Positions 6,743 to 6,890 of a stretch of DNA of 6,890 bases are shown piece by piece. The position numbers were made by a program, and so were the translations under genes. The notes under the pieces are model-generated. The model was not told where the DNA came from. It did not search any database and saw only the letters and a list, made by a program, of their open reading frames with translations. The first letter of the stretch is position 1. The number at the start of each line of letters is the position of its first letter. The DNA comes from an uncultured Acetatifactor sp. (GTDB lineage: Bacteria > Bacillota > Clostridia > Lachnospirales > Lachnospiraceae), in contig CAJUFO010000122.1 of the NCBI GenBank assembly GCA_910585615.1, positions 1 through 6,890 on the forward strand, given 5' to 3'.

Positions 6743-6890
6743 TCACCAGGATCCGGCAATGCCTCTCATGAAAGCGATCACCTTGTCCTTGACCTGATTC
6801 TGACAGAACAGATCATCCCCATGCTGTGCTCTTTCAATCTCTATCAAGTCGGCGCGCACCCCCTGTTCGACCAGCTTTTCATAATATGCA
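6743..6890 (-). CDS. alpha/beta-hydrolase (esterase, BD-FAE-like), C-terminal 48 residues; 5' part outside window
   Basis: The reverse strand from 6889 reads YYEKLVEQGVRADLIEIERAQHGDDLF and ends IAFMRGIAGSW before TGA (6745-6743). This is the closing strand-helix unit of carboxylesterase or BD-FAE-type alpha/beta-hydrolases: a helix with Y..L...G, a beta strand, the catalytic-His motif (AQHGDD; the His is the expected triad base), then a final amphipathic helix (V.DKVIAFM). The nucleophile serine and acid would lie beyond the right edge. Such esterases often remove acetyl or acyl groups from plant glycans beside glycosidase genes, but with only the tail visible the substrate is open. It ends right before the GH3 relic and has no obvious terminator of its own before the hairpin at 6390-6441. 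Confidence 0.75.
   Translation of the reverse strand, partial: AYYEKLVEQGVRADLIEIERAQHGDDLFCQNQVKDKVIAFMRGIAGSW

Noticed and set aside
6678..6743. 21-codon minus-strand frame starting at an ATG that overlaps the hydrolase stop (TGATG) and reading MSPKDILHQKAVKHSFGEWLV
   Set aside because: Too short, no recognisable family, and placed in the junction before the GH3 relic; most likely debris from the deletion.

Overview
The window looks like a carbohydrate-utilisation locus from a gut-type Firmicute, most likely a Lachnospiraceae-like clostridium. The reasons are AGGAGG-type ribosome binding sites, a fairly GC-rich clostridial codon style, an AraC-family regulator next to glycosidases, a GPH (MFS_2) sugar symporter instead of a SusCD pair, and a GH3 enzyme with the inverted domain order known from rumen and gut clostridia. 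The taxonomic call is inference.

Layout. On the minus strand, reading right to left, there is a three-gene operon: a circularly permuted GH3 beta-glucosidase (5066-2694), a GPH-type cation:glycoside symporter (2697-1237, overlapping the GH3 stop by four bases), and the first 388 codons of an alpha-L-rhamnosidase of family GH78 (1164 to the left edge, catalytic domain outside the window). Diverging from the GH3 gene is an AraC-family activator on the plus strand (5197-6411). The 130-bp divergent region holds a perfect 10-bp direct repeat at exactly 20-bp period (5140-5149 and 5160-5169). This repeat coincides with a good -35/-10 pair for the regulator and overlaps a candidate promoter for the GH3 operon.

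To the right, a long hairpin (6390-6441) starts inside the last codons of the regulator and can act as a terminator in both directions. Beyond it on the minus strand is the relic of a second GH3 enzyme: only its C-terminal Fn3-like domain remains, without a start and apparently with a frameshift. Next to that is the C-terminal 48 residues of an alpha/beta-hydrolase (esterase/BD-FAE type) entering from the right edge.

How it may work together (inference). The symporter imports a small rhamnose- and glucose-containing glycoside, and two enzymes without signal peptides remove rhamnose and beta-glucose in the cytoplasm. The AraC protein senses the substrate or a product and acts on the shared divergent region. 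Rutinosides, neohesperidosides, saponins or rhamnosylated plant oligosaccharides would fit, but the sequence does not choose among them.

I found no phage, CRISPR, tRNA, rRNA or insertion-sequence features. The only long stretch without an intact gene (6412-6742) holds the terminator and the GH3 relic.
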